In this document: piece by piece, positions 36,889 through 45,067 of the stretch
Numbering within the stretch: position 1 is the stretch's first letter
Layout: every line of letters begins with the position of its first letter
NCBI GenBank assembly: GCA_030695205.1
Contig: JAUYTN010000047.1
Coordinates: 62,001 to 126,000 of the forward strand
DNA: 64,000 bases
Direction of reading: 5' to 3'
Origin: Burkholderiaceae bacterium
GTDB taxonomy: Bacteria; Pseudomonadota; Gammaproteobacteria; Burkholderiales; Burkholderiaceae_C
Made by a program: the position numbers and the translations under genes
The notes under the pieces: model-generated
Database searches by the model: none
What the model was told of the DNA's origin: nothing
The model's input: the letters and a program-made list of their open reading frames with translations, nothing else

Positions 36889-37129
36889 GCCGCCCAAGGC
36901 AGGGGTGGGGCGGGCTGGGGGCTTGTGATGCGACGCCGAGAAGCGCAGCCATGGGGCGGCGTGCGCAGCACGTTCAACATCTGGCTTGCTGCGGCTGTCT
37001 GAGCGGAACGCCCAAGGGGCGTATAGCGAGTTCCGCAGCACCGACCCCATGGTGAGCATCGCAGGGAACCCCGCCCCCAGCGGGGCAAGCATGAAGCCCA
37101 CAGCCCGCCCCACCCCTGCCTTGGGCGGC
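36889..37129. mobile_element. 241-bp element with 36-bp inverted terminal repeats (MITE-like)
   Basis: The left end (36889-36924) and the reverse complement of the right end (37094-37129) agree at 35 of 36 bases; each starts GCCGCCCAAGGCAGGGG. The interior of 169 bases has no gene. No clear target duplication is seen. Shape and size fit a non-autonomous transposable element or a dispersed palindromic repeat. Confidence 0.7.
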
Positions 37130-37170
37130 ACACCACAGACGGCGGCCCTTGAAAACCCAGGCCAACCAGT

Positions 37171-38229
37171 TCAAACCACCACAGGCTCAATCTCCAGCAG
37201 CAGCCCAAACCGCTCGTACACGCTGGTCTGAATGGCTTTGGCCAGCGTCATCACCTGGCCACCCGTGCACGGTTGGTCTGCAGTGCCCCGGTTCACCAGC
37301 ACCAGCGCCTGCTTGTCGTACACGCCGGCCTGGCCGATGGTTTTGCCCTTCCACCCGCATGCGTCAATCAGCCACCCGGCGGCCAGTTTGATGCGGCCAT
37401 CGGCCAGCGGGTAGTGCACCACCTTGGGGTCGCGGCCAATGATGTCGGCGCACTGCTCGGGCGTGACGGTGGGGTTCTTGAAAAAGCTGCCCGCATTGCC
37501 CAGCACCGCCGGGTCGGGCAGCTTGGCGCGGCGAATGTCGCACACCCAGTCAAACACCTGCCGCGCCGTCACTGGATGCTGTGGACCCAACAGCTCGGCC
37601 CGGCGCGCCAGCTCCAGGTAGCCCAACTCGGGCACCCAGCGCTTGGGCAGGGCAAAGCGCACCTGCGTAATGAGGGCACGCCCTGCCAGCCCCAACACCC
37701 CCGCCTGGCCTGGCGCGTGTTTGAACACCGAATCGCGGTAGCCAAAGCCGCACTGTGCAGCGTCCAGGCTGAACACCCGGCCGGTATGCAGGTCCACCGC
37801 ATCCAGTGAATGAAAGCGGTCTTGCAGCTCCACCCCATAGGCCCCAATGTTTTGCACCGGCGAAGCGCCCGCGGTGCCGGGTATCAGCGCCAGGTTCTCC
37901 AGGCCAGCCCAGCCCTGCGCCAGCGTCCAGGCCACGAGGTCGTGCCAGTTCTCGCCTGCGCCAGCCTGAACCACCCAATGCGTGGGCGTCTCGGCCACCA
38001 GGGCGCGCCCGGCAATGTCCACCTTGATGACGAGTTGCTGCACATCGCCCGTCAGCACCAGATTGCTGCCGCCGCCCAGCACCAGGGGTGCGCTGCGCAG
38101 CCAGCCCGGGTGCTCGCGCTGCAGCGTCAGCACGTCGTCCACAGAGCGCACGCGCACCCATTGCAGGGCACTGGCCTGTATGCCAAAGCTGTTGTAGGCC
38201 TGAAGCGGCACATGTTTCTCGACTACCAT
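37171..38229 (-). CDS. murB: UDP-N-acetylenolpyruvoylglucosamine reductase
   Basis: FAD enzyme making UDP-MurNAc with NADPH, 352 residues. The FAD/PMH-type domain has RSAPLVLGGGSNLVLTGDV and LIPGTAGASPVQNIGAYGVE. The catalytic Ser region is VLGNAGSFFKNPTV, and KLAAGWLIDACGWKG is typical of the E. coli-type (type I) enzyme. It starts VVEKHVPLQAYNSFGIQA. Divergent from yajQ with 45 bases between starts. Confidence 0.96.
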   Translation of the reverse strand: MVVEKHVPLQAYNSFGIQASALQWVRVRSVDDVLTLQREHPGWLRSAPLVLGGGSNLVLTGDVQQLVIKVDIAGRALVAETPTHWVVQAGAGENWHDLVAWTLAQGWAGLENLALIPGTAGASPVQNIGAYGVELQDRFHSLDAVDLHTGRVFSLDAAQCGFGYRDSVFKHAPGQAGVLGLAGRALITQVRFALPKRWVPELGYLELARRAELLGPQHPVTARQVFDWVCDIRRAKLPDPAVLGNAGSFFKNPTVTPEQCADIIGRDPKVVHYPLADGRIKLAAGWLIDACGWKGKTIGQAGVYDKQALVLVNRGTADQPCTGGQVMTLAKAIQTSVYERFGLLLEIEPVVV

Positions 38230-38274
38230 GGCAGGATTGTCTCACCCTGTTTTCCCTTGAAAGTCTGACGATTC

Positions 38275-38760
38275 ATGCCCTCTTTTGACACCGTTCTTGA
38301 AGCCGACTTGGTCGCCGTTAAAAATGCCGTGGACAACACCACCAAAGAAGTCAGCACCCGTTTTGACTTCAAAGGCACCTCCGCCAGACTGGAGCTGAAA
38401 GACAAGGTCATCACCCTGTTTGGTGACACCGACTTTCAAATTGGGCAGGTGGATGAAGTGCTGCGCGCCAAATTGGCCAAGCGCGAGGTGGACGTGCGTT
38501 TTCTGGATGCCGGCAAGGTCGAGAAAATGGGTGGCGACAAAGTCAAGCAGCAGCTGACGGTGCGCAATGGCATCGAGGCCGAGTTGGGCAAAAAAATTCA
38601 ACAAGCCATCAAAGCCAGCAAAATCAAGGTGCAAGCCGCCATCAATGACGGCAAGGTGCGCGTCACCGGTGCCAAGCGCGATGACCTGCAGGCCGCCATG
38701 GCCGTGATCCGCAAAGACATTGCCGACATGCCCCTGAGCTTCAACAACTTCCGGGACTGA
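38275..38760 (+). CDS. yajQ: YajQ family nucleotide (c-di-GMP)-binding protein
   Basis: 161-residue cytoplasmic protein of two ferredoxin-like lobes. It starts [20 protein letters not shown] with the family's STRFDFKGT strand and ends [16 protein letters not shown]. Some YajQ proteins bind cyclic di-GMP and act as transcription co-factors; others bind nucleic acids or nucleotides. The next gene, 34 bases downstream, encodes a degenerate HD-GYP-like protein, which would fit a c-di-GMP theme. Confidence 0.93.
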   Translation: MPSFDTVLEADLVAVKNAVDNTTKEVSTRFDFKGTSARLELKDKVITLFGDTDFQIGQVDEVLRAKLAKREVDVRFLDAGKVEKMGGDKVKQQLTVRNGIEAELGKKIQQAIKASKIKVQAAINDGKVRVTGAKRDDLQAAMAVIRKDIADMPLSFNNFRD

Positions 38761-38794
38761 CAACGCCCTGGGGAGCGCCCCTCCCCGCGACACC

Positions 38795-40090
38795 ATGGCC
38801 GACAGCACCCCTTCTGGCAAACAGGAACTCATTGGCGTCTCTCCGGAGCAGCTGCACGTAGGGGCGCAGCTGCGCTTCACGCTGCGCGACGAAATGGGCC
38901 GGGTGCTGCTGGCCAAGGGCCTGCGCATCGAAAACCTGCAGGCCTTGGAGTCGCTGCAAAACCGCAAAGCGGTCTACATCGAGTACGACGAGTCCAAAGA
39001 AGCGGCCAAGGGGCTGATGCTCGGACTGGCCGAGGCCACGCTGCGCGATGCGCCGCTCAAAGACATCGACAAACTGGTCTCCCTCAAAACCACCGAGGCC
39101 GACCCCGCGCTGGAGGGCTCACTGCCCGAGGCGTGGTCGGTGATCGAGTCCCGGCTCAAAACCACGCTGGGGCAGATTGCGCAGGACCAGGGCACTGGCC
39201 GGGCCGAGGCCGTGCAGCGCCTGCGCGAGCAAACCGACCGGTTGCGCCTGACCCTGCTGGAGCGAGACCGCGATGCGGCGGTGTTTTTGCTGATGCACCG
39301 GGCTGTGACGGGTTTTACCGGGTACAGCGCCCTGCACTCGCTGCTGTGCGCCTGCGTGTGCCACCTGCTGGCCACCCCGCTCAAGCTGAGCGAGGAAGAA
39401 GACATTCACCTAATGCTGGCGGCGCTGACCATGAACGTGGCCATGACCCAGCTGCAAGACCTGCTGGCGGCACAAAAGCAGCGCCCATCGACCCAGCAGC
39501 AGGCCCTGATCGACGCCCACCCCGCAGACGCTGTGCGCCTGCTGCGCGCCGCTGGCGTGACCGAGCGGCTGTGGCTGGAGCCGGTGTTGCGCCACCACGA
39601 GCAGCTGCCCACGGGCCCCAGCCTGGCCCAGCGCGGCCCGGGCGAGCGGTTGACCCGCATCCTGCAGGTGGTGGACCGCTACACCGCTGCCATGAGCCCG
39701 CGCATGTCGCGTTCCGGGCGGGATGCCAAAGACGCGGCACGCTCCGCCATCGTGCAAGCAGGTGCAGGTGGGCACGACGAGGTGGGCCTGGCCCTGGTGC
39801 AGGTGCTGGGCCTGCACCCGGCGGGCACCTTTGTGAAGCTGGCCAACGAAGAAACCGCGGTGGTGCTGCGCCGGGGCACCAAAGCCAACGAACCCTATGT
39901 GGCCAGCGTGCTGAACAAACGCGACGAGCCCATTGCCGAGCCCCGCCTGCGCCACACCGACCGCGCCGATGTGGCGGTGGTGCAGGCCGTGTCGGCCTCG
40001 CAGGTGCGGGTGCGGCTGAACACAGACACCATGCTCAAGCAACTGGCGTTTTCCAAAACCGGCCCCGAGCGCGGCCTGGGGATGCGCTGA
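38795..40090 (+). CDS. HD-GYP-like protein with degenerate active site
   Basis: 431 residues. An N-terminal domain (about 10-70, LIGVSPEQLHVGAQLRFTLR) is like the regions preceding many HD-GYP domains. The HD-GYP-like fold runs from about 165 to 330: YSALHSLLCACVCHLLATPL, LMLAALTMNVAMTQLQD (where HD is expected but MNVA is found), LIDAHPADAVRLLRAAGV, LRHHEQLPTGPS (HHE kept, DGxGYP lost) and ILQVVDRYTAAMSPR. A C-terminal tail (about 340-431) follows. The missing HD pair and GYP loop argue against catalysis; a c-di-GMP-sensing or scaffold role is inferred. Confidence 0.75.
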   Translation: MADSTPSGKQELIGVSPEQLHVGAQLRFTLRDEMGRVLLAKGLRIENLQALESLQNRKAVYIEYDESKEAAKGLMLGLAEATLRDAPLKDIDKLVSLKTTEADPALEGSLPEAWSVIESRLKTTLGQIAQDQGTGRAEAVQRLREQTDRLRLTLLERDRDAAVFLLMHRAVTGFTGYSALHSLLCACVCHLLATPLKLSEEEDIHLMLAALTMNVAMTQLQDLLAAQKQRPSTQQQALIDAHPADAVRLLRAAGVTERLWLEPVLRHHEQLPTGPSLAQRGPGERLTRILQVVDRYTAAMSPRMSRSGRDAKDAARSAIVQAGAGGHDEVGLALVQVLGLHPAGTFVKLANEETAVVLRRGTKANEPYVASVLNKRDEPIAEPRLRHTDRADVAVVQAVSASQVRVRLNTDTMLKQLAFSKTGPERGLGMR

Positions 40091-40109
40091 AGCGGCCCCA
40101 GCGGCTGCC

Positions 40110-40520
40110 TCAGGTGGGGGTGGCTGGCGGGGTACCCGGGTATTGGGCGGCGGTGGCCACCACCTCGATCTTCCAGTCCGCACGGGCCAGCCTGGCCTCG
40201 ACCGTGGCACGTGGGGGCGCGTGGCCAGGTGCCACCCAGGCGTCCCACACCTCGTTCATGGCGGCTATGTCGCTGATGTGGGCCAGGTAAATCTGCACCC
40301 GCAGCAAGCGCGATTTGTCGCTACCCATTTCTGCCAGACGGGCGTCGATTTGCGCCAGGATGTTGGCAGTTTGGCTGCGGATATCCAACTCGGCGCACTC
40401 GGGCACCATGCCCGCCAGGTACACCACACCGTTGAACACGGCCGCCTCGCTGTAGCGGGGGCCCACCCCAAAACGCTGCACACCCGCAACGGCATGAGAA
40501 GCAAAAGCTGTATCGGTCAT
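40110..40520 (-). CDS. RidA family protein
   Basis: 136-residue YjgF/YER057c/UK114-fold protein. Family enzymes hydrolyse reactive enamine/imine intermediates. Features are GPRYSEAAVFNGVVYLAGMV, DIRSQTANILAQIDARLAEM, and APPRATVEARLARADWKIEV, which contains the key Arg (PPRATVEA). ATG 40520 overlaps the plsY stop (ATGA), so it is translationally coupled to plsY. Confidence 0.93.
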   Translation of the reverse strand: MTDTAFASHAVAGVQRFGVGPRYSEAAVFNGVVYLAGMVPECAELDIRSQTANILAQIDARLAEMGSDKSRLLRVQIYLAHISDIAAMNEVWDAWVAPGHAPPRATVEARLARADWKIEVVATAAQYPGTPPATPT

Positions 40521-41155
40521 GCGGATTTCTTTCCCAAACGTGATTCTTTGCCTTGGATGAGGCGGTTGATATTGTCGGTGTGCCGCCATACCAGCAGTGC
40601 GCCCATGGCCACGAGCGCCCCAGCCATGGGCGGTGACGCGGGCCAGGCCACATCGGCCCCGAACAAAAAGTACACCGGTGCAAACACCGCCGCCACGATA
40701 GACGCCAGCGAGACATAGCGGGTAAAGAACACCAGCACCGCAAAGGTGGCCAGTGCCGCCAGCGCCAGCACCCAATTCACCCCGAACAGCACCCCCACCG
40801 CCGTGGCCACGCCCTTGCCACCTTTGAAGTGGAAAAACACCGGGAACAAATGCCCCACAAACGCGGCAAGCCCCACCAATGCAAACGTGCCATCGCCCAA
40901 GCCCAGCCCTGGGCCCCACACGCCCACCGCCCACAGAGGCAACCAGCCCTTGACGGCATCGAGCACCAGGGTGGCGACGGCAGCGGCCTTGTTGCCCGAG
41001 CGCAGCACATTGGTGGCACCGGGGTTTTTGCTGCCGTAGCTGCGCGGATCGGCCAGACCCACCACCCGGCTGATGATGACCGCAAACGACAAGGACCCGA
41101 TCAGGTACGCGCCCACGACGGCCAATACAGACCACACAACAATCGCCACAACCAT
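40517..41155 (-). CDS. plsY: Acyl-phosphate:glycerol-3-phosphate acyltransferase PlsY
   Basis: Inner-membrane enzyme for the first acylation in phospholipid synthesis, 212 residues and several helices. Motifs are SYGSKNPGATNVLRSGN, FFHFKGGKGVATAVGVL and VWRHTDNINRLIQGKE. The start is set at ATG 41155, but the AGGAG directly touches it. GTG 41149 lies six bases after that Shine-Dalgarno, so it may be the true start. A dispersed repeat ends just upstream. Confidence 0.94.
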   Translation of the reverse strand: MVVAIVVWSVLAVVGAYLIGSLSFAVIISRVVGLADPRSYGSKNPGATNVLRSGNKAAAVATLVLDAVKGWLPLWAVGVWGPGLGLGDGTFALVGLAAFVGHLFPVFFHFKGGKGVATAVGVLFGVNWVLALAALATFAVLVFFTRYVSLASIVAAVFAPVYFLFGADVAWPASPPMAGALVAMGALLVWRHTDNINRLIQGKESRLGKKSA

Positions 41156-41160
41156 CTCCT

Positions 41161-41218
41161 CATTTTTAATAAAATTATGCGCTTTACGCTTGTCAGCGTT
41201 GAATAGTTTGCTACAACT
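41161..41218 (-). repeat. Dispersed TAGC-N17-AAGCG element, copy 11
   Basis: Minus strand: GTAGCA, 17 bases, AAGCG, TAAAGCGC and an A/T-rich tail ending 6 bases before the plsY ATG. Shares the TAGCAAACTATTCA block with copy 2. Confidence 0.8.
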
Positions 41219-41238
41219 GACACATAGCCGCCAACCCG

Positions 41239-41742
41239 CTATTCTGACAGCGCACAGGCCACAGGCCGTGCCCCCAGCGTCTGCGTCAGCACCCCAGGCT
41301 CCAGCCCCACCAAAAACCCGCGCCGCCCGCCGTTGATGGCGATGCGCGGCAGCGCCAACACCGTGGACTCCACGTACACCGGCATGGCCTTGCGCAACCC
41401 AAATGGCGAAGTACCGCCGACCAGGTAACCACTGTGGCGGTTGGCCACCTCGGGCTTGCACGGTTCCACCGACTTGGCCCCGATCTGCCGCGCCAGGTTT
41501 TTGGTGGACACGGTGCGGTTGCCGTGCATCAGCACCGCCAGCGGCTTGGCATCCTGGTCCTGCATGATGAGCGTTTTGACCACCGTGAAGGGGTCCAAGC
41601 CCAACACCGCCGCGCTGTGCTGCGCCCCACCGTGCTCCAGGTACTCGTAGGGGTGCTCGGTGTAGGCCACGCCATGGCTTTTCAGCCAAGCGGTGGCAGG
41701 GGTTTCAGAGACGTGGTCGGTAGATTTGTTCTTTTTGGCCAT
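41239..41742 (-). CDS. ybaK: YbaK/EbsC family Cys-tRNA(Pro) deacylase
   Basis: 167-residue trans-editing protein hydrolysing mischarged Cys-tRNA(Pro). It starts MAKKNKSTDHVSETPATAWL. It has the fold's GVAYTEHPYEYL, the lysine segment VVKTLIMQDQDAKPLAVLMH, and GYLVGGTSPFGLRKAMPVYV with the GTSPFG loop. Followed on the same strand by plsY (83 bases). Confidence 0.93.
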   Translation of the reverse strand: MAKKNKSTDHVSETPATAWLKSHGVAYTEHPYEYLEHGGAQHSAAVLGLDPFTVVKTLIMQDQDAKPLAVLMHGNRTVSTKNLARQIGAKSVEPCKPEVANRHSGYLVGGTSPFGLRKAMPVYVESTVLALPRIAINGGRRGFLVGLEPGVLTQTLGARPVACALSE

Positions 41743-41766
41743 CGCTGGTTCGTGTCACGGTACGAA

Positions 41767-42852
41767 TCACTGCGCCGGGTCGCGGTGCGCCCAGCGGATG
41801 GCATCAATGGCTTTCAGCAACTCGGGGCTGAGCTGCACGCTCCAGGCGTCCAGGCATTCATCGAGCTGGGCCAGGCTGGTGACACCAATGATGGTGCTGG
41901 CCACTTTGGGGTTGCGGTAGCAAAAGGCCAGCGCCAGCTGGCTGGGGGTGAGGCCATGTTCGCGGGCCAGGGTGTTGTACCGCGCGGCAGCGGCCAGGGC
42001 TTCGGGGCGACCCCAGCGCTGGGCTTTCATGCTGTCGTACAGGGCCATGCGGCCTTGCTTGCCTTCGTCGGTGGCGGGGGTGTGGATGCCGCCGTTGTCG
42101 TACTTGCCGGTCAGCAGCCCGAAGCCCAGAGGCGAATAGGCCAACAGACCCACGCCAAGGCGGTGGCAGGTTTCGTCCAGGCCGTTTTCCCATGTGCGGT
42201 TAATCAGGCAATACGGGTTTTGCACCGTGGCCACGCGGGGCAAGCCGTGTTGTTCGGCCAGACGCACAAATTCGTGCACACCGTAGGGCGTTTCGTTCGA
42301 CAGGCCGATGGCGCGCACCTTGCCTGCCTTCACCAGCTCAGCCATGGCGTCGAGCTGCTCATGGATGCTGGCGCAGGGCTTGTCTTTGCTGGGGTCGAAA
42401 TAGACGGCACCAAAGGCGGGCACGTTGCGGGCTGGCCAGTGGATCTGGTACAGGTCAATCACATCGGTCTGCAGGCGGCGCAGGCTGTTGTCGCAGGCGG
42501 TGAGGATTTCGGCCTTGGTCAGGCCCGACTGCTCGCCCCGAATCCAGGGCATGCCGCGCGACGGCCCTGCCACCTTGGTGGCCAGCACCACCTTCTGGCG
42601 CGCACCGGGGTTGGCGGCGAACCAGTGGCCAATGATGGTTTCGGTGGCACCGCAGGTTTCGGCTTTGGCGGGCACAGCGTACATCTCGGCCGTGTCCAGA
42701 AAATTGACGCCACGCTCCAGCGATCGGTCCAGGATGGCGTGGGCATCTGCCTGGTTGACCTGCTCGCCAAAGGTCATGGTGCCCAGGCAGATGGGGGTGA
42801 CATGAAGGGGGGCAGGGTTTTGGCCACTGTGGCCCAGGGGAATGGTTTGCAT
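41767..42852 (-). CDS. Aldo/keto reductase, Tas-like
   Basis: NADPH-dependent (beta/alpha)8 oxidoreductase, 361 residues from ATG 42852, which has a good AAGGAG upstream. Catalytic tetrad segments: GVNFLDTAEMYA (Asp, Tyr), VVLATKVAGPSR (Lys) and IDLYQIHWPAR (His). The Tas-type insert RNVPAFGAVYFDPSKD and the C-terminal STIIGVTSLAQLDECLDAW (NADP site) are present. Physiological substrate unknown. Lies 36 bases upstream of the second acyl-CoA ligase stop on the same strand. Confidence 0.9.
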   Translation of the reverse strand: MQTIPLGHSGQNPAPLHVTPICLGTMTFGEQVNQADAHAILDRSLERGVNFLDTAEMYAVPAKAETCGATETIIGHWFAANPGARQKVVLATKVAGPSRGMPWIRGEQSGLTKAEILTACDNSLRRLQTDVIDLYQIHWPARNVPAFGAVYFDPSKDKPCASIHEQLDAMAELVKAGKVRAIGLSNETPYGVHEFVRLAEQHGLPRVATVQNPYCLINRTWENGLDETCHRLGVGLLAYSPLGFGLLTGKYDNGGIHTPATDEGKQGRMALYDSMKAQRWGRPEALAAAARYNTLAREHGLTPSQLALAFCYRNPKVASTIIGVTSLAQLDECLDAWSVQLSPELLKAIDAIRWAHRDPAQ

Positions 42853-42887
42853 GGGGGTGCTCCTTAGGGGTTGAAACATGAGAGGGG

Positions 42888-44858
42888 TCAGCCACGGGGG
42901 CCAGGGGTGGCGCGGCGGGCACGCTCTTCTTCTTGCAGGCGCAGGATGCGGCGCTGCACTTTACCGGTGGTGGTCATGGGCAGGGCGTCCACAAACTCCA
43001 CCTCTTTGGGGTACTCGTAGGGTGCCAGTTGGGATTTGACGTGGGCCTGCAATTCGGCAACCAGTGGCGCGGTTGTTTCTTCATCAAATTGGCCATTTGC
43101 GCTTATTCCGTATGGGTTGTTTGCTATGTACTCGGCGGCGAGCACCACATAGGCCTTGACCACCGCGCCGCGCTCGGTGTCGGGCTTGGGCACCACAGCG
43201 GCGTTGAGCACGGCGGGGTGTTTGACCAGACAGTTTTCAATCTCGCTGGGGCCTATGCGGTAGCCCGCCACTTTGAACACATCGTCGGCACGGCCGTGGT
43301 ACCACAGGTAGCCGTCGGCATCGCGCACAGCCATGTCGCCGGTCCGAAACCAGCTGTCGTCGGCGCTGCCGGTGAACTTGGCCAGCGTGGCCTCGGGCTT
43401 GCCCCAGTAGCTCAGCATGAAGATGGGGTCGGGCTCGCCATTGGGGCTGCGGCGGTGGATGGCCACCTCGCCAGGCACGCCCACGGGGCATTCGTGGCCC
43501 TCGTCGTCGATGGTGGTGACACGGTGGCCTGGGTAGCCCTTGCCCATGCTGCCGGGCTTGGCGGGCCAGCCCATGCCTGGGGTGGGTGGCCTCAACGCAT
43601 CGGTGACGGGCTCGCCCCACACAGCCCCCAGGCAGAAGTTGCCCACGATGTAGTTCACCTCGGTCTGGCCAAACATTTCATTCACCACCACGCCCAGTTG
43701 CTCGCGGCAGTAGGCAAACACGGCGTCACCCACGGCCTCGCCCGCACTCATCAGGCCTTGCAGCTGAAACTGGAACTGCTCGCGTGGGCGGGGGTAGGCC
43801 TTCATCATGGCTTTGAGCGCGGTGGGGAACAAAAAGCTATGGGTCACCCCGTGGCGCTGCAGCAGCGAAAACGCCACCTCGGGGCTGAAGCGCCCGTGGT
43901 AGGCCACGATGGGGCGGCCAAAGCACAGCGTGGGCAGCAGCGCGTCCATCAGCCCACCGGTCCAGGCCCAATCGGCGGGCGACCAGAACACGGCCTGGCT
44001 GCCGGTGGGCAGGGGCACCTCGGCGGTGGCATCGGCTCCCAGCACGCAAGGGAACGGCAACGCACCATCGGCCCCCAGTGAAAAACCAAAACCGTTTTGG
44101 CTGCACACAAAGCCGCTCAGGTTGCCCACCAGCGCCCGATGGGGAATGAGGCCACCCTTGGGGTTGCCGGTGGTACCGCTGGTGTAGATCAGCACGGCGG
44201 GTTCGTCGGCGGCGGTGTCGGCGCAGGTGAAGTGCTCGGGCGCGGCGGCCAGGGTGGCCTGCCAGGGGTGTACGGCCACACCGCCCACAGATGCCCCCGG
44301 TGCGGATGGGTCAAAGTCACCCACCACCACGATGTGGCGCAGCGTGGGGCAGTCACCACTCACCTCCAGCAGGTGGGGCAAGGCGGAGGCGTCGCACAGG
44401 GCCACGGCGGCGGCGCTGTCTTGCAGGCGGTAGGCCAGCGCCTCGGGGCCAAACAGCATGGACAGCGGCATGCCCACCCCACCCGCCTGCAGCACGCCCA
44501 TGTAGGCCACGGCGGTTTCAAACCGCTGCGGCATGACGATGGCCACCCGCTCGCCCCGCCCCAGGCCCCAGCCGCTCAGCACCTGCGATAAGCGGTTGGC
44601 GTGTTGTTGCAACTCAAAATAGGTATGAAAAGTGGCTTCAGCGCTTGCCCCATCAGCAATGACTGCTATGGCGTTGGCATGCTCCGCACTGGCAGCCCAG
44701 CGGCCACAGCACCAGTGGGCCATGTTGAGCCGCGCGGGCACTTGCCAGCCAAAGCGCTGCTGCATGGCGGTGTGGTGGTCGTGAGCGGGGCCGAGCAACT
44801 GATCAGACACTGAATAGGCGGTGTGGGCGGCGAATACCGCCGGGGCATGGTGGTTCAT
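42888..44858 (-). CDS. Acyl-CoA synthetase, acetyl/medium-chain type
   Basis: ANL-superfamily acid:CoA ligase, 656 residues from ATG 44858. The P-loop is LIYTSGTTGNPKGGLIPH (about 215-232), A5 is NEMFGQTEVNYIVGNF, A7 is WFRTGDMAVRDADGYLWYHG, the hinge is GRADDVFKVAGYRIGPSEIE, and the catalytic Lys is in MTTTGKVQRRILR. It resembles medium-chain or acetoacetyl/propionyl-type enzymes rather than the ligase at 4.4 kb. Two dispersed repeats lie inside the gene (residues about 62-82 and 576-591), both in the gene's sense. The longer frame upstream of 44858 is not used. Confidence 0.9.
   Translation of the reverse strand: MNHHAPAVFAAHTAYSVSDQLLGPAHDHHTAMQQRFGWQVPARLNMAHWCCGRWAASAEHANAIAVIADGASAEATFHTYFELQQHANRLSQVLSGWGLGRGERVAIVMPQRFETAVAYMGVLQAGGVGMPLSMLFGPEALAYRLQDSAAAVALCDASALPHLLEVSGDCPTLRHIVVVGDFDPSAPGASVGGVAVHPWQATLAAAPEHFTCADTAADEPAVLIYTSGTTGNPKGGLIPHRALVGNLSGFVCSQNGFGFSLGADGALPFPCVLGADATAEVPLPTGSQAVFWSPADWAWTGGLMDALLPTLCFGRPIVAYHGRFSPEVAFSLLQRHGVTHSFLFPTALKAMMKAYPRPREQFQFQLQGLMSAGEAVGDAVFAYCREQLGVVVNEMFGQTEVNYIVGNFCLGAVWGEPVTDALRPPTPGMGWPAKPGSMGKGYPGHRVTTIDDEGHECPVGVPGEVAIHRRSPNGEPDPIFMLSYWGKPEATLAKFTGSADDSWFRTGDMAVRDADGYLWYHGRADDVFKVAGYRIGPSEIENCLVKHPAVLNAAVVPKPDTERGAVVKAYVVLAAEYIANNPYGISANGQFDEETTAPLVAELQAHVKSQLAPYEYPKEVEFVDALPMTTTGKVQRRILRLQEEERARRATPGPRG
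43086..43130 (-). repeat. Dispersed TAGC-N17-AAGCG element, copy 12 (inside acyl-CoA ligase)
   Basis: Minus strand: ATAGCA, 17 bases, AAGCG, CAAATGGC and CAATTT. Reading frame ATA GCA ... AGC GCA, giving IANNPYGISANGQ in a loop of the C-terminal domain. Confidence 0.88.
44614..44671 (-). repeat. Dispersed TAGC-N17-AAGCG element, copy 13 (inside acyl-CoA ligase)
   Basis: Minus strand: ATAGCA, 17 bases, AAGCG, CTGAAGCC and a T-containing tail. Reading frame ATA GCA ... AGC GCT, giving IAVIADGASAEATF near the N-terminus of the protein. Confidence 0.8.
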
Positions 44859-45067
44859 GGTGGCAACAGGCGTGGACAAAACCCCGCGACTGTAGGCCAG
44901 CGCGGAGGTGGCCACAAGCGAGCTCCACCCGTGGTGGTGTCTCGGGCTCGACTCCACAGCGGTGGCGGACACCGCCAGCGGCCCTGTGCCTTCGTAAGAT
45001 GGTTGGCTGCACACCGTCTTCTGCCCCCCTCTTTGCACGGGGCAGCTTTCTTTCTGCCCCCAGGCCC

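Larger units (their letters stand above)
36560..37170. other. Gene-poor region with two repeat types
   Basis: 611 bases without a gene I can support. It contains dispersed repeat copy 10 and a 241-bp element with long inverted ends. Open frames crossing it in several directions share Pro/Arg-rich translations because of the inverted repeats and are not called. The segment 36560-36815 shows nothing recognisable. Confidence 0.5.

Noticed and set aside
36604..37131. 175-codon minus-strand frame between the HNH gene and murB
   Set aside because: Runs through the 241-bp inverted-repeat element and the dispersed repeat; the translation is Pro/Arg-rich and mirrors itself because of the inverted ends, so it is not called a gene.
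41434..42867. 477-codon plus-strand frame opposite ybaK and the aldo/keto reductase
   Set aside because: Spans two genes of the opposite strand, low-complexity Gly/His/Val translation.
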